A stretch of DNA of 64,000 nucleotides, taken from positions 71,108 through 135,107 of the forward strand of contig CAZWHQ010000001.1 in NCBI GenBank assembly GCA_964633715.1, in the 5' to 3' direction. This stretch comes from JAUWVG01 sp964633715 (lineage in GTDB: Bacteria; Acidobacteriota; Aminicenantia; Aminicenantales; Aminicenantaceae). The first letter of the stretch is position 1; each line of letters starts with the position of its first letter. Position numbers and translations under genes: made by a program. This document shows, one piece after another, positions 43,259-51,204 of the stretch. The notes under the pieces were generated by a model, which did not search any database, was not told where the DNA came from, and was given only the letters and a program-made list of their open reading frames with translations.

Positions 43259-44003
43259 AAAAAAGATTGAACAGTTTTAAGGCCATCACAAGAATGGCTA
43301 TGGCCAGGACAATCCGGATCAGTTTTTCTCCACCCTTCACTGAGGCGTGGGCTCCAAACCAGGCCCCAAGACCGCTTCCCGCAGCAAGGGAGAGCCCAAA
43401 CTTCCAATTGATGTTTCCGGTCACAAGAAAAATCACGAGTGCTGGAATTGTATAGATCAAAATAATAAAAACCTTATGCATATTGGTGCGGATCAAATCC
43501 AGATTGAGAAGGTGGTACAGGGCGGCCATACATAGGAATCCGACTCCAACTTGAAGGAATCCTCCATAGAATCCGATTCCAAAAAGAGCAGGATATATCC
43601 ACCAGTTTGTATGTTTTTCTTTATCTTTGTTGCCTTTGGCGTAGTTGCGTGAGAAAAACATGGATAAAACGATAAAGAGCAGCACGACCCCCAGCATCCG
43701 TTCAAATAAAACGCCGCTCAATTTTGTGGCGAGAATGGCACCGATCACAGCTCCTGGAATAGTTAGAAGAGAAAGCTTTCCACTGAGTTTAAATTCATGA
43801 AATTCCCTTTTGCGGAATGAGGCCACTGCAAATAAATTTTGCACAAAGATGGCCACACGGTTTGTTCCATTGGCCAACGCACCGTCCAAACCAAGGAAAA
43901 TAAGAGTGGGAAGTGTCAGGCTCGATCCACCGCCGGCATTGACGTTAATAAATCCCACGACAATTCCCAGCCCGAAGAGAAGTAAAAGATTCCAGTATTC
44001 CAT
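43257..44003 (-). CDS. TSUP-family (TauE/SafE) sulfite/organosulfonate exporter-like permease
   Basis: 248 residues with about eight membrane helices in two inverted halves. The opening helix pair with GIVVGFINVNAGGGSSLTLPTLIF and the second-half repeat FYGGFLQVGVGFLCMA are the family hallmark. TSUP proteins export sulfite, sulfoacetate or related anions across the inner membrane. Given the sulfatase in the region, sulfur-oxyanion export is a reasonable guess, no more. It runs convergent to pgi. The 388-base gap on its 5' side holds the folded element at 44089-44322. Confidence 0.82.
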   Translation of the reverse strand: MEYWNLLLLFGLGIVVGFINVNAGGGSSLTLPTLIFLGLDGALANGTNRVAIFVQNLFAVASFRKREFHEFKLSGKLSLLTIPGAVIGAILATKLSGVLFERMLGVVLLFIVLSMFFSRNYAKGNKDKEKHTNWWIYPALFGIGFYGGFLQVGVGFLCMAALYHLLNLDLIRTNMHKVFIILIYTIPALVIFLVTGNINWKFGLSLAAGSGLGAWFGAHASVKGGEKLIRIVLAIAILVMALKLFNLF

Positions 44004-44088
44004 TGTTCAATTATTGTGAAATGAAGAATAAGGGAAATTTTACCTGTCTCGCCTTTAAAAGGCAACTTTGAACTCCATGTCATAGTTG

Positions 44089-44322
44089 TTTAAGTGATTT
44101 TTAATAACATCTGGGAAGATGATGGAGAAATTCGTATCGGAGGACGAGCGGGCATGGTATTTATTTTAGGCTATGCCCGGCGGCATCCATGTCCATCTGA
44201 GGAGCATGGTGGTGAGGTGGGTTGGGTCTTCGACGAAGATGGAGCAGGATGCGCCGGCGACTCCTGGGGAAAACGCAACGTGATTTTGAGTCACTTCCCG
44301 ATGTTATTAAAAATCACTTAAA
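44089..44322 (+). repeat. Copy B of the dispersed folded element, with long inverted ends
   Basis: The core at 44176-44259 matches copy A (29295-29378, opposite strand). Its basal stem is GCCCGGC-GGCATCC against GGATGC-GCCGGC, different in sequence from copy A but still paired. Outer arms 44089-44118 and 44294-44322 are inverted repeats of about 29 bases with one extra base, beginning TTTAAGTGATTTTTAATAAC. A further hairpin, CGGGCAT (44149-44155) with ATGCCCG (44173-44179), shares bases with the core stem, so the two are alternatives. No other feature fills the gap 44004-44391 except the promoter at 44336-44364. Confidence 0.72.
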
Positions 44323-44335
44323 TTCAGAGAGCGGG

Positions 44336-44364
44336 TTTTTACTGAGGGCATTCTCAGCTATAAT
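44336..44364 (+). promoter_or_regulatory. Promoter for the M48 peptidase gene
   Basis: A consensus TATAAT at 44359-44364 with a poor -35 (TTTTTA, 44336-44341) 17 bases upstream. The predicted start near 44371 lies after the folded element, so that element is not in this leader. Confidence 0.45.
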
Positions 44365-44391
44365 AGGGGAGTCCAAAAGGAAATCTGACAC

Positions 44392-45522
44392 ATGAGAGAT
44401 ATTCACCCTCTTCTCGATAAAAAAAAGCAAGAGTTGGCAAAATCTTATGAAAAGGAAAACAGACTTCTGGGTTTAGCCGGAACCCTTCTCTCACTCGCTA
44501 TTCTTCTGGTCTTTTTTCACTCTGGATTCAGTGCCTTCCTTTCTAGATTCCCTTTTAGAGGAGGACCACTCATCCTGACCTATCTTTTCTACATTCTTGT
44601 TTTTCAGCTCTGTGTGTTTATCTTTTCTCTCCCATTAAGTTTTTACAGCGGATACATTCATGAGCACAAATGGAATTTCTCCAATCACACAAAAAGAAGT
44701 TGGTTTTGGGAAAAAATAAAATCTTTTTTTCTTGGGCTTGTACTCATGTGGATCGTTCTTGGATTATTGTTTTGGATATGGGATGTGCTTCCCCAATACT
44801 GGTGGTTAGCTGCCGGATTGGGCATGGTCCTTTTCAGTGTAGTTTTTACGACAATTTTTCCTGTGCTTATTCTTCCGATCTTCAACAAGTATACCCCAAT
44901 CGAAAATAAAGAGCTGACAGATGCTCTCGAGAAGATCCTGAATCAGGGAGGATTGAGCAGCAGCGGTTTTTTTAAAGAAGACATGAGCCGCCAGACAAAA
45001 AAGGAAAATGCTTTTCTGGCCGGTTTAGGAAAGACTCGCAGGGTTGTGCTTGGAGATAATTTAATGGATAACATGAATGTTCAAGAAATAACAACTATTC
45101 TTGCACATGAACTTGGCCATTACAAACACCGTCATATTTGGAAGGGAGTTGCCATTGGAACTATCCAGCAGTTCATCGTTTTCTTTATTGTCCACTTGAT
45201 AATGCGCTCTCTCTTCCCTCAATTCCTCTCCTCACCTCAATGGAATCTCACCCTCTTCCCGTATTTTATTATTTTAGTTAGTGCTATTTCCGGATTTCTT
45301 TTTGGCCCAGTCAGCCAGGCTTTGAGTCGTTTTTTTGAACGACAGGCTGACCGATATGCCTTGAATATTTTGAAAAATCGTGAGGCCTTTGTCTCTGCAC
45401 TTGCGGGAATTGCCAATAGAAACCTCTCAAATGCGTATCCCCCGAAATGGGTCAAAATTCTCTATTATTCTCATCCTCCCATTGGAGAGAGATTGGAGTT
45501 GGCTGAGAAAACGGCGGAGTAA
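44392..45522 (+). CDS. M48 (Ste24-like) membrane zinc metallopeptidase
   Basis: 376 residues. Several membrane helices in residues 25-160 are followed by the catalytic domain with HELGHYKH (two His ligands and catalytic Glu) and the third ligand in FERQADRYAL. The overall layout equals bacterial homologs of the CAAX prenyl protease Ste24, which in bacteria degrade damaged membrane proteins. The ATG follows AAAAGGAAA. A small zinc-ribbon protein gene starts 5 bases downstream, so the two form an operon ending at the strong hairpin at 45812-45874. Confidence 0.88.
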   Translation: MRDIHPLLDKKKQELAKSYEKENRLLGLAGTLLSLAILLVFFHSGFSAFLSRFPFRGGPLILTYLFYILVFQLCVFIFSLPLSFYSGYIHEHKWNFSNHTKRSWFWEKIKSFFLGLVLMWIVLGLLFWIWDVLPQYWWLAAGLGMVLFSVVFTTIFPVLILPIFNKYTPIENKELTDALEKILNQGGLSSSGFFKEDMSRQTKKENAFLAGLGKTRRVVLGDNLMDNMNVQEITTILAHELGHYKHRHIWKGVAIGTIQQFIVFFIVHLIMRSLFPQFLSSPQWNLTLFPYFIILVSAISGFLFGPVSQALSRFFERQADRYALNILKNREAFVSALAGIANRNLSNAYPPKWVKILYYSHPPIGERLELAEKTAE

Positions 45523-45527
45523 ATCCT

Positions 45528-45797
45528 ATGGTTTTTAATAAATGCCCCGGACAAAATCTTTCAAGAAAAAAAATTGAGGATGTTGTTTCGGAACGGCCAT
45601 GTCCTTTCTGTAACTATCCAGTGGAATTTTTTTTTGATGATGTCTCAAGGATTTGTCCAAATTGCGGGAAAACACTAGAAAAAGACCAAGAAAAACTCAA
45701 GAAAGATTTTGGATGTGCAAACTGGTGTGATGCTGCTGAAGACTGTTTGAGTCCTGATACATATGCAAAGATTAAAAAGAGCAAAAAAGGGAAATAA
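45528..45797 (+). CDS. Small zinc-ribbon protein, unknown
   Basis: 89 residues. CPFCNYPVEFFFDDVSRICP plus NCG forms a rubredoxin-type zinc ribbon (CxxC ... CxxC) at 25-46, followed by a charged linker and a second Cys group (GCANWCDAAEDC). There is no signal peptide. The N-terminal KCPGQNLSRKKIEDVV looks like a helical docking region. It follows the M48 gene with a 5-base gap. I do not recognise a named family; a redox or nucleic-acid adaptor role would be a guess. Confidence 0.7.
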   Translation: MVFNKCPGQNLSRKKIEDVVSERPCPFCNYPVEFFFDDVSRICPNCGKTLEKDQEKLKKDFGCANWCDAAEDCLSPDTYAKIKKSKKGK

Positions 45798-45811
45798 AAG
45801 CTATTTTATGT

Positions 45812-45874
45812 CTTGTCGATAAATCTCATGTAACCATATATATTACATGTATTATGTGACAAGTTGTTTTTTTT
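45812..45874. terminator. Strong bipartite terminator between convergent genes
   Basis: CTTGTC (45812-45817) pairs with GACAAG (45858-45863) and encloses a second hairpin CATGTAA/TTACATG. An eight-T run follows on the plus strand. It ends the M48 operon 10 bases before the stop of the convergent purF-like gene. Confidence 0.65.
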
Positions 45875-45883
45875 ATGAATTAT

Positions 45884-47290
45884 TCAGGTAATTTCGGCTC
45901 CGTCCCAGCAGAAAGTGCACAGTTTACTCTTGGGAAGCCCTATTGCCTTCACTAGATTTTCCAGTTTCTGGTACTTGAGAGTTGTGAGTTGGAGCCTATC
46001 TCCAATATTTTTAATCATGTTCTCGTACTTTTCAGATCCTGCTTGAGAATACAATTCAAGATCTTTGCCGCCATCGCCTTCCAAATTCTTGATCGCTTTT
46101 CTTGCGGCCAGATCGAGTTCAGACCTTGAACGCGAGAAATTCAAAAATTTACACGCATAGGTCAGTGGTGGACAAGCCGGTCTCATGTGAATCTCGGTCG
46201 CTCCGAACTCGTACAGCCTTTTGATAGTATCCTGAAGTTGAGTCCCTCTGACAATGGAATCTTCACAAAAGAGAAGTTTCTGTCCCTGGATAATCTCGCG
46301 GATCGGGATGAGTTTCATCCTTGCTACCATGTCACGTATATCCTGATTCTGAGGCATGAAACTTCGCGGCCATGTTGGAGTATACTTGACGAAGGGCCGT
46401 TTGAAGGGGATTCCGGCTTCAGCGGCATATCCGAGACCATGACCAGTGCCGGAATCTGGAATTCCAGCGACGAGATCTACGGCCTTGTTATCGTTCTGGG
46501 CAAGATAAGCACCACACGTGTATCTCACTTTTTCTGTATTGATGCCTTCGTAACTTGAGGCGGGATATCCATAATATACCCATAAAAAGGCACATATCTG
46601 CAGGGTTGGGCCAGGGGGAATTATCTGCTCGAATCCATCTTCGGTGATAAGCACTGTTTCACCCGGTCCTAAATATTTTGTGATTTCATATCCAAGGTTA
46701 GGGAAGGCGCACGTTTCCAGTGTGGCTGCATAACTGTCGGGTTTTTTGCCGATAATGATAGGCGTTCTTCCAACTTTATCTCTAGCCGCATAAATCCCTT
46801 TGTCTGTAAGCAGGAGCATAGAGCATGAGCCCTCTATCATTTCCTGGGCACTTTGGATACCTTCCTCGAAAGTGGCTTCCTGGTCTATGATTGCCGCCAC
46901 TAGTTCTGTAGGGTTTATTTCAGCACCACTCATTTCCGAGAAATGAACAGCCCCTCTTCTAAAAGCTTTTTGGACGATCGTATTTGCATTCTGGACGACA
47001 CCAACGGTAACGATACTGTAATTGCCCAGATGAGACCGGATAAGCACGGGCTGGTCTTCGTAATCACTGATTACCCCAATCCCTTTATTCCCATACATTT
47101 TGAGGATGTCATCTTCGAATTTTGATCTGAATTGAGTATTTTCGATATTGTGGATGAAACGGTGAAATTTGTCCGAATCTTTTACAGCTAGCCCTCCACG
47201 TTTTGTTCCAAGATGAGAATGGTAATCGGTTCCGTAAAAAAGATCGCTGACACAATCTTTTTTGGAAATGACGCCAAATAGACCGCCCAT
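45884..47290 (-). CDS. Amidophosphoribosyltransferase-family protein lacking the glutaminase Cys
   Basis: 468 residues, colinear with PurF, which makes phosphoribosylamine from PRPP and glutamine. The N-terminal nucleophile region CGxFG reads MGGLFGV, so Cys1 is absent, and the usual HNG oxyanion segment is altered. The phosphoribosyltransferase half is intact: AGIPDSGTGHG and the PRPP loop CEDSIVRGTQ. Cys residues at the positions that ligate the 4Fe-4S cluster in Bacillus PurF seem kept (LQICAF, PACPPL, CTFC). Similar Cys-less PurF-like proteins occur in Bacteroidetes, from memory. It may use free ammonia or have another role. GGAGG precedes the ATG. Confidence 0.78.
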   Translation of the reverse strand: MGGLFGVISKKDCVSDLFYGTDYHSHLGTKRGGLAVKDSDKFHRFIHNIENTQFRSKFEDDILKMYGNKGIGVISDYEDQPVLIRSHLGNYSIVTVGVVQNANTIVQKAFRRGAVHFSEMSGAEINPTELVAAIIDQEATFEEGIQSAQEMIEGSCSMLLLTDKGIYAARDKVGRTPIIIGKKPDSYAATLETCAFPNLGYEITKYLGPGETVLITEDGFEQIIPPGPTLQICAFLWVYYGYPASSYEGINTEKVRYTCGAYLAQNDNKAVDLVAGIPDSGTGHGLGYAAEAGIPFKRPFVKYTPTWPRSFMPQNQDIRDMVARMKLIPIREIIQGQKLLFCEDSIVRGTQLQDTIKRLYEFGATEIHMRPACPPLTYACKFLNFSRSRSELDLAARKAIKNLEGDGGKDLELYSQAGSEKYENMIKNIGDRLQLTTLKYQKLENLVKAIGLPKSKLCTFCWDGAEIT

Positions 47291-47306
47291 ATTAACCTCC
47301 TAGATT

Positions 47307-47334
47307 AAGATACAAATTTGATTTGGACTTTCAA
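47307..47334 (-). promoter_or_regulatory. Promoter for the purF-like gene
   Basis: On the minus strand TTGAAA (47334-47329), 16 bases, TATCTT (47312-47307). The predicted start leaves a leader of roughly 10 bases before the ATG at 47290, just enough for the GGAGG site. Confidence 0.4.
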
Positions 47335-47422
47335 TGAAATGGATTCTAAACATATTGTGCAATAAAATTTGAAAATCTAATATGACAAATTTTAATTTCT
47401 GTTTCAAGGATAAAAACTTAAA

Positions 47423-47453
47423 TTGGAACTGAGAACCCTTCTTGTCGTATAAT
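47423..47453 (+). promoter_or_regulatory. Promoter for the DUF4097-like gene
   Basis: Consensus TATAAT at 47448-47453, with TTGGAA (47423-47428) as a possible -35 at a long 19-base spacing. The predicted start near 47460 is only about 9 bases before the ATG at 47469. Confidence 0.4.
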
Positions 47454-47468
47454 AGAATAGATAAAAGT

Positions 47469-48272
47469 ATGAAAAAGAGTTTAAAGGGTTTTCTATTTAT
47501 TTCATTATGCTTTGGATTTCTGGGTTCCTGCATCGTTGCTGTCTACGACTACCCTGGCTCTACGGGATTTCAGCCTTTTGAGGAGTTTCAGCGGTTGTTA
47601 GTCTTTTCCCCTGGGGGCACACTCTCCCTGCAAAACACGGACGGCAATATTGAAATTGTCGGTTGGGAGTATAGTGAATGTGAAGTGTATGCAGAAAGAA
47701 AAATGCCCAGCACCAGGGAAAGACGCTTGCGCTTTCTCAGGTTCGATCACTATATTCCCAAAATAGACATCGATTCATTTGAGAACTTTGTAAAAATCCA
47801 GACCATCCCGGCTCCGGCAGAAGATGCCTCAAATGTCGTTGACTATTATATCCGAGTGCCCGAAGCCGTTTTTTTAAAGGATATTATTAATAGAAAAGGG
47901 GATATTGTCATTGCAGACCTCTATGGGGAGATTTATGCCGAGACACAAGAAGGAGACGTTTTTATAGAGAATTATTCCGGATCTCTTCATGTTTCAGTGG
48001 AAACTGGGGATGTGGAAACAAAATTGTTTGACCTGAGAAAAGAGGATGAAATTTTCCTTTCTACAAACCTTGGTCAGATCACTCTATATCTCCAGCCCGA
48101 CGTGAGTGCAAAATTGGAATTGACGGCTCCGAATGGAGAGATAATCAATGAGTTTGCTTCGGAGAGTCCATCCCCTTTGAATAAAAGTCATTTAGAGTTT
48201 GGAGAAGGACATGCTCGGATTTTTGTTACAGCAGAAAATGGCAATATCACACTTAAAAAAAATATTGAATAG
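47469..48272 (+). CDS. DUF4097-type beta-helical lipoprotein
   Basis: About 267 residues. A lipoprotein signal (FLFISLCFGFLGSC) places the lipidated Cys near residue 20. The mature protein starts with a strand LSLQNTDGNIEIVGW and repeats short turns such as GDIVIADLYGEIYAETQEGD and GDVFIENYSGSLHV, the stacked-strand pattern of DUF4097 putative adhesins. The upstream in-frame TTG at 47442 is rejected because the -10 promoter element lies inside that stretch. It is followed after 15 bases by the DUF3014 gene. The function is unknown. Confidence 0.75.
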   Translation: MKKSLKGFLFISLCFGFLGSCIVAVYDYPGSTGFQPFEEFQRLLVFSPGGTLSLQNTDGNIEIVGWEYSECEVYAERKMPSTRERRLRFLRFDHYIPKIDIDSFENFVKIQTIPAPAEDASNVVDYYIRVPEAVFLKDIINRKGDIVIADLYGEIYAETQEGDVFIENYSGSLHVSVETGDVETKLFDLRKEDEIFLSTNLGQITLYLQPDVSAKLELTAPNGEIINEFASESPSPLNKSHLEFGEGHARIFVTAENGNITLKKNIE

Positions 48273-48287
48273 GGAGGAGGACCTAAA

Positions 48288-49085
48288 ATGGATGAAAAAA
48301 AGAAGGTTGTTTTTACGGTCGTCGCCTTTTTTGTTCTTGTGGCTGCAGTTATTGCCCTTTATTTTTTAGTTTTGCAGAAAAAGCCGGATGAACCCGTTGA
48401 ACCTGTCGAAAAAGAGCAAGCTCTTCCTGTTGAAGAAGAAACTGTTAAGAGTGACATTAAAACTCCTGAGCCCCTTCAAGTGGACCTCGATCAAAGTGAC
48501 GATCTTGTCAGGACCAGGGGCGCTGAACTGTCTTCACATTCAGCTTTAAGCCAATGGTTAAAGTCTAACGATTTGATCAGAAGATTTGTCGCATCTGTCG
48601 ATAATATTGCACATGGAGAAACACCCCGTTCCCATATTGATTTTTTTGAGCCAGATGATAATTTTGAGATTGTCGTTAGGGATGGGATACTTCAAATAGA
48701 TCCATCTTCGTATGAAAGGTACAATCTTGTGGCCAATGTTTTTTCCTCTCTTAATACAAAGCAGACCGTCAGACTCTACTGGCAGCTCAGTTCTCCTCTT
48801 GAGGAGGCCTACAAGGAACTGGGATATCCCGATAGAACCTTCAAGCAATCACTAGTGATGGCTATGGCCGAACTTCTTAAGGTCCCCGTGCTTGACCAAA
48901 ATATTGAGTTAGAAAAAGAGGTTCTTTCTTATAAAATTGTTGATCCAAGATTAGAAAGCCTGAATCCTGCCCAAAAACACCTCTTGCGGATGGGACCTGA
49001 AAATGTCGAAATCATTCAGACAAAGTTAAGAGAACTGGCTCGAGAATTAGGGATCCCAAATTCTGACCTACCTCAAAAATTCTAG
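48288..49085 (+). CDS. DUF3014 domain protein, membrane-anchored
   Basis: 265 residues. An N-terminal anchor helix (VVFTVVAFFVLVAAVIALYF) is followed by a Pro/Glu-rich linker (PDEPVEPVEKEQ) and a globular domain from about 80. WLKSNDLIRRFVASVDNIAHG, then YERYNLVANVFSSLN and LGYPDRTFKQSL, is the DUF3014 pattern seen in Proteobacteria and relatives. The role is unknown. GGAGGAGG precedes the ATG. It is the second gene of a pair with the DUF4097-like lipoprotein, so both probably act in the periplasm. Confidence 0.78.
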   Translation: MDEKKKVVFTVVAFFVLVAAVIALYFLVLQKKPDEPVEPVEKEQALPVEEETVKSDIKTPEPLQVDLDQSDDLVRTRGAELSSHSALSQWLKSNDLIRRFVASVDNIAHGETPRSHIDFFEPDDNFEIVVRDGILQIDPSSYERYNLVANVFSSLNTKQTVRLYWQLSSPLEEAYKELGYPDRTFKQSLVMAMAELLKVPVLDQNIELEKEVLSYKIVDPRLESLNPAQKHLLRMGPENVEIIQTKLRELARELGIPNSDLPQKF

Positions 49086-49096
49086 CGATGCTGTTT

Positions 49097-50095
49097 CTAC
49101 GACCAATTGAAGGGATTTTTTTTATTAAAATCTGGGGTGAGGTGTTCTGTGCTTTTAAAGAGTTCGGGTTGAATAAATAGGGTCTTAAATCCCAGTTTTT
49201 GTGCATGTTCTACACAGCGCCAGTAATCCTTAGAAGACAATTTTTTTTTGATTGTTTTTGGTGCAAGAAAACAGGGGAAAAATTGACTCATCAAACTCAG
49301 ACCCATTGAAGGAGAAACATTTCCGGCAATCCATTCAATGATATTTAGAGAGTCTTTCAATAATCCCGGGAGAACGAGGTGTCTGACAATGAGGCCCTCT
49401 TGAGCGATGTCGTTGTTGTCCAATCTTAACTCAGGTTTTTGTCTAAACATTTCTTTAATTGCGAGGCTGGCGTACTGAAAATAATCCGGCCTATTGGAAT
49501 ACATTTGAGCTGCATCTGAGGAGATATACTTCAGATCGGGCAAATAGATGTCTATGATGCCTTCGAGTAAACTCAAGGTCTGAACTTTTTCATAAGCATT
49601 GGTGTTGTAAACAATTGGGAGATGCAGTCCTTGTTCATAAGCCAGTTTTAAACCTTGAAGAATGGGAATGAGAACATGCATGGGTGAAACCAGGTTTATG
49701 TTCAGTGCACCCAAATTTTGAAGTTTCAAAATGGCTCCTGCAAGCTCATCAGGAGTGCAATCGTTTCCTTGGTTGTACCAGCTCAACTGATAGTTCTGAC
49801 AGAATAGGCATTTGAGATTACACCCGGAAAAAAAGAGAGTTCCAGAGCCGGCGGGAGGGAAGTCTTTGCAGAGGGGAAGAGAAGAGTTGTCTTGATAACC
49901 GCTTAAAACCGGCTCTTCACCAAAATGGAGAACTGCATGGGAAAGTTTTGCCTGCGCACCACTCTCACAGAATCCCTTTTCTCCGTTCCTCCTGTCTACA
50001 CCACATTCATGGGGACAAAGTGTGCAGTGGAACTCATGAGGGGAGAGATTGTCCAGCGCCCGATGGATTTTTGTGATTTTTAGTTGAGAACACAT
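49097..50095 (-). CDS. Radical SAM protein (pyruvate-formate-lyase-activase-like)
   Basis: 332 residues. The N-terminal Cys cluster CTLCPHECGVDRRNG with a later CESG precedes the radical SAM motif CNLKCLFC (three Cys for the SAM-binding 4Fe-4S cluster). NLVSPMHVLIPIL and YNTNAYE follow. The layout matches the PflA-like radical SAM proteins of unknown substrate, relatives of AmmeMemoRadiSam-associated enzymes. They are common in anaerobes. No glycyl-radical enzyme is nearby. The ATG has no clear ribosome site; it lies 29 bases after the DUF368 gene's stop on the same strand. Confidence 0.8.
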   Translation of the reverse strand: MCSQLKITKIHRALDNLSPHEFHCTLCPHECGVDRRNGEKGFCESGAQAKLSHAVLHFGEEPVLSGYQDNSSLPLCKDFPPAGSGTLFFSGCNLKCLFCQNYQLSWYNQGNDCTPDELAGAILKLQNLGALNINLVSPMHVLIPILQGLKLAYEQGLHLPIVYNTNAYEKVQTLSLLEGIIDIYLPDLKYISSDAAQMYSNRPDYFQYASLAIKEMFRQKPELRLDNNDIAQEGLIVRHLVLPGLLKDSLNIIEWIAGNVSPSMGLSLMSQFFPCFLAPKTIKKKLSSKDYWRCVEHAQKLGFKTLFIQPELFKSTEHLTPDFNKKNPFNWS

Positions 50096-50124
50096 CTGTA
50101 ATTTAAAGGGAACAAACCCATAGC

Positions 50125-51081
50125 CTACTCCCCTTTGCTCTCAGCAATTTTTTCCAAGATCCAGATAGAAACCATACCGATGAGAATGAAACCAATCGCC
50201 CAAAAAACGACAGAATTGAAATTGTCGGGCAGGATTTGCTGATAATTGAATGGTTTGACATGTTCGAGAATATCTCCTTGGGAATCGATAAAGGCTCCAA
50301 ATTTATTTACTTCCAGCAGCTGATTGGCACTATTAAATGCGTGTTTCCAGGGCCATAAAATACTTAGCGAGCCCAAAATAAATCCGGTTAAAAGGGCAAT
50401 GGTTTGGTCTTTGAATTTTTTAAAAATCCAGGATAGAAAATTAGAAAAGGCCAGAAGTCCGATACCGGCCCCAATCACGACCGGTAAGAGGATTAAAAAA
50501 TCCCTTTCGTTGACGGCATTAATCATCACCAGCTCATAATTTCCCAAGAGGATAAGCACAAAAGATCCGGATAATCCCGGCAAGATCATACTGCAGGCAG
50601 CTATAACTCCACATACGATCAAATAAAGAAAGGAACTATTTTCTGAGGCCGGTTTTAGAATAGTCAACCCTATAGCTACAGCTGTCCCTAGTACAAACAT
50701 AATGATTGTGTAGGCCGACCATTTATGGATGGTTTTACCTACAAAATAGACTGAAGCTAGGATCAAACCAAAGAAATAAGCCCAAATGTAAATTGGGAAA
50801 TTAGTAAATAAAAAACCGAATAATTTGGCCAATGAAATAATACTTACGACCACACCTGATAATACAGCTGCCAGAAAGCCTAAATTGACATGTGAGGCAA
50901 AGTCCTTGAACTTTCCTGTAAACAATAACCGAATTGCAGTTAGATTAAACGATTTAATACTATTGATTAGTTTCTCGAATATTCCTGTAATAAGCGCTAT
51001 CGTTCCGCCTGAAACACCGGGGATCACATTAGCCGCACCCATGCCTATGCCTTTAAAAAATAATCCAATTGTTTCTTTCAT
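50125..51081 (-). CDS. DUF368 membrane protein, probable undecaprenyl-phosphate translocase
   Basis: About 318 residues with eight or more membrane helices. The opening FFKGIGMGAANVIPGVSGGT is the DUF368 signature, and a second half repeats IAACSMILPGLSGSFVLILLG. DUF368 proteins (PopT type) are reported to return undecaprenyl phosphate across the membrane for envelope glycan synthesis. The true ATG is at 51081; an in-frame TTG five codons upstream (51096) is less likely. The gene stands upstream of the radical SAM gene on the same strand. Confidence 0.85.
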   Translation of the reverse strand: MKETIGLFFKGIGMGAANVIPGVSGGTIALITGIFEKLINSIKSFNLTAIRLLFTGKFKDFASHVNLGFLAAVLSGVVVSIISLAKLFGFLFTNFPIYIWAYFFGLILASVYFVGKTIHKWSAYTIIMFVLGTAVAIGLTILKPASENSSFLYLIVCGVIAACSMILPGLSGSFVLILLGNYELVMINAVNERDFLILLPVVIGAGIGLLAFSNFLSWIFKKFKDQTIALLTGFILGSLSILWPWKHAFNSANQLLEVNKFGAFIDSQGDILEHVKPFNYQQILPDNFNSVVFWAIGFILIGMVSIWILEKIAESKGE

Positions 51082-51204
51082 TATATTAGAGCCCAATAAA
51101 ATATTGTTATTCTGCGAATTTTAAAAATTTAAAGAAAAATTTTTTTTGAGTAAGCAACTTATTTCTCAACCTTCTCCTGAATGTCTACTTGCTGACATTC
51201 CAAG

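Noticed and set aside
44094..44321. Open frame of 75 codons through folded copy B
   Set aside because: It exists only because the element is short and stop-poor. The matching core in copy A has one- and two-base indels that break the frame, and stems rather than codons are conserved.
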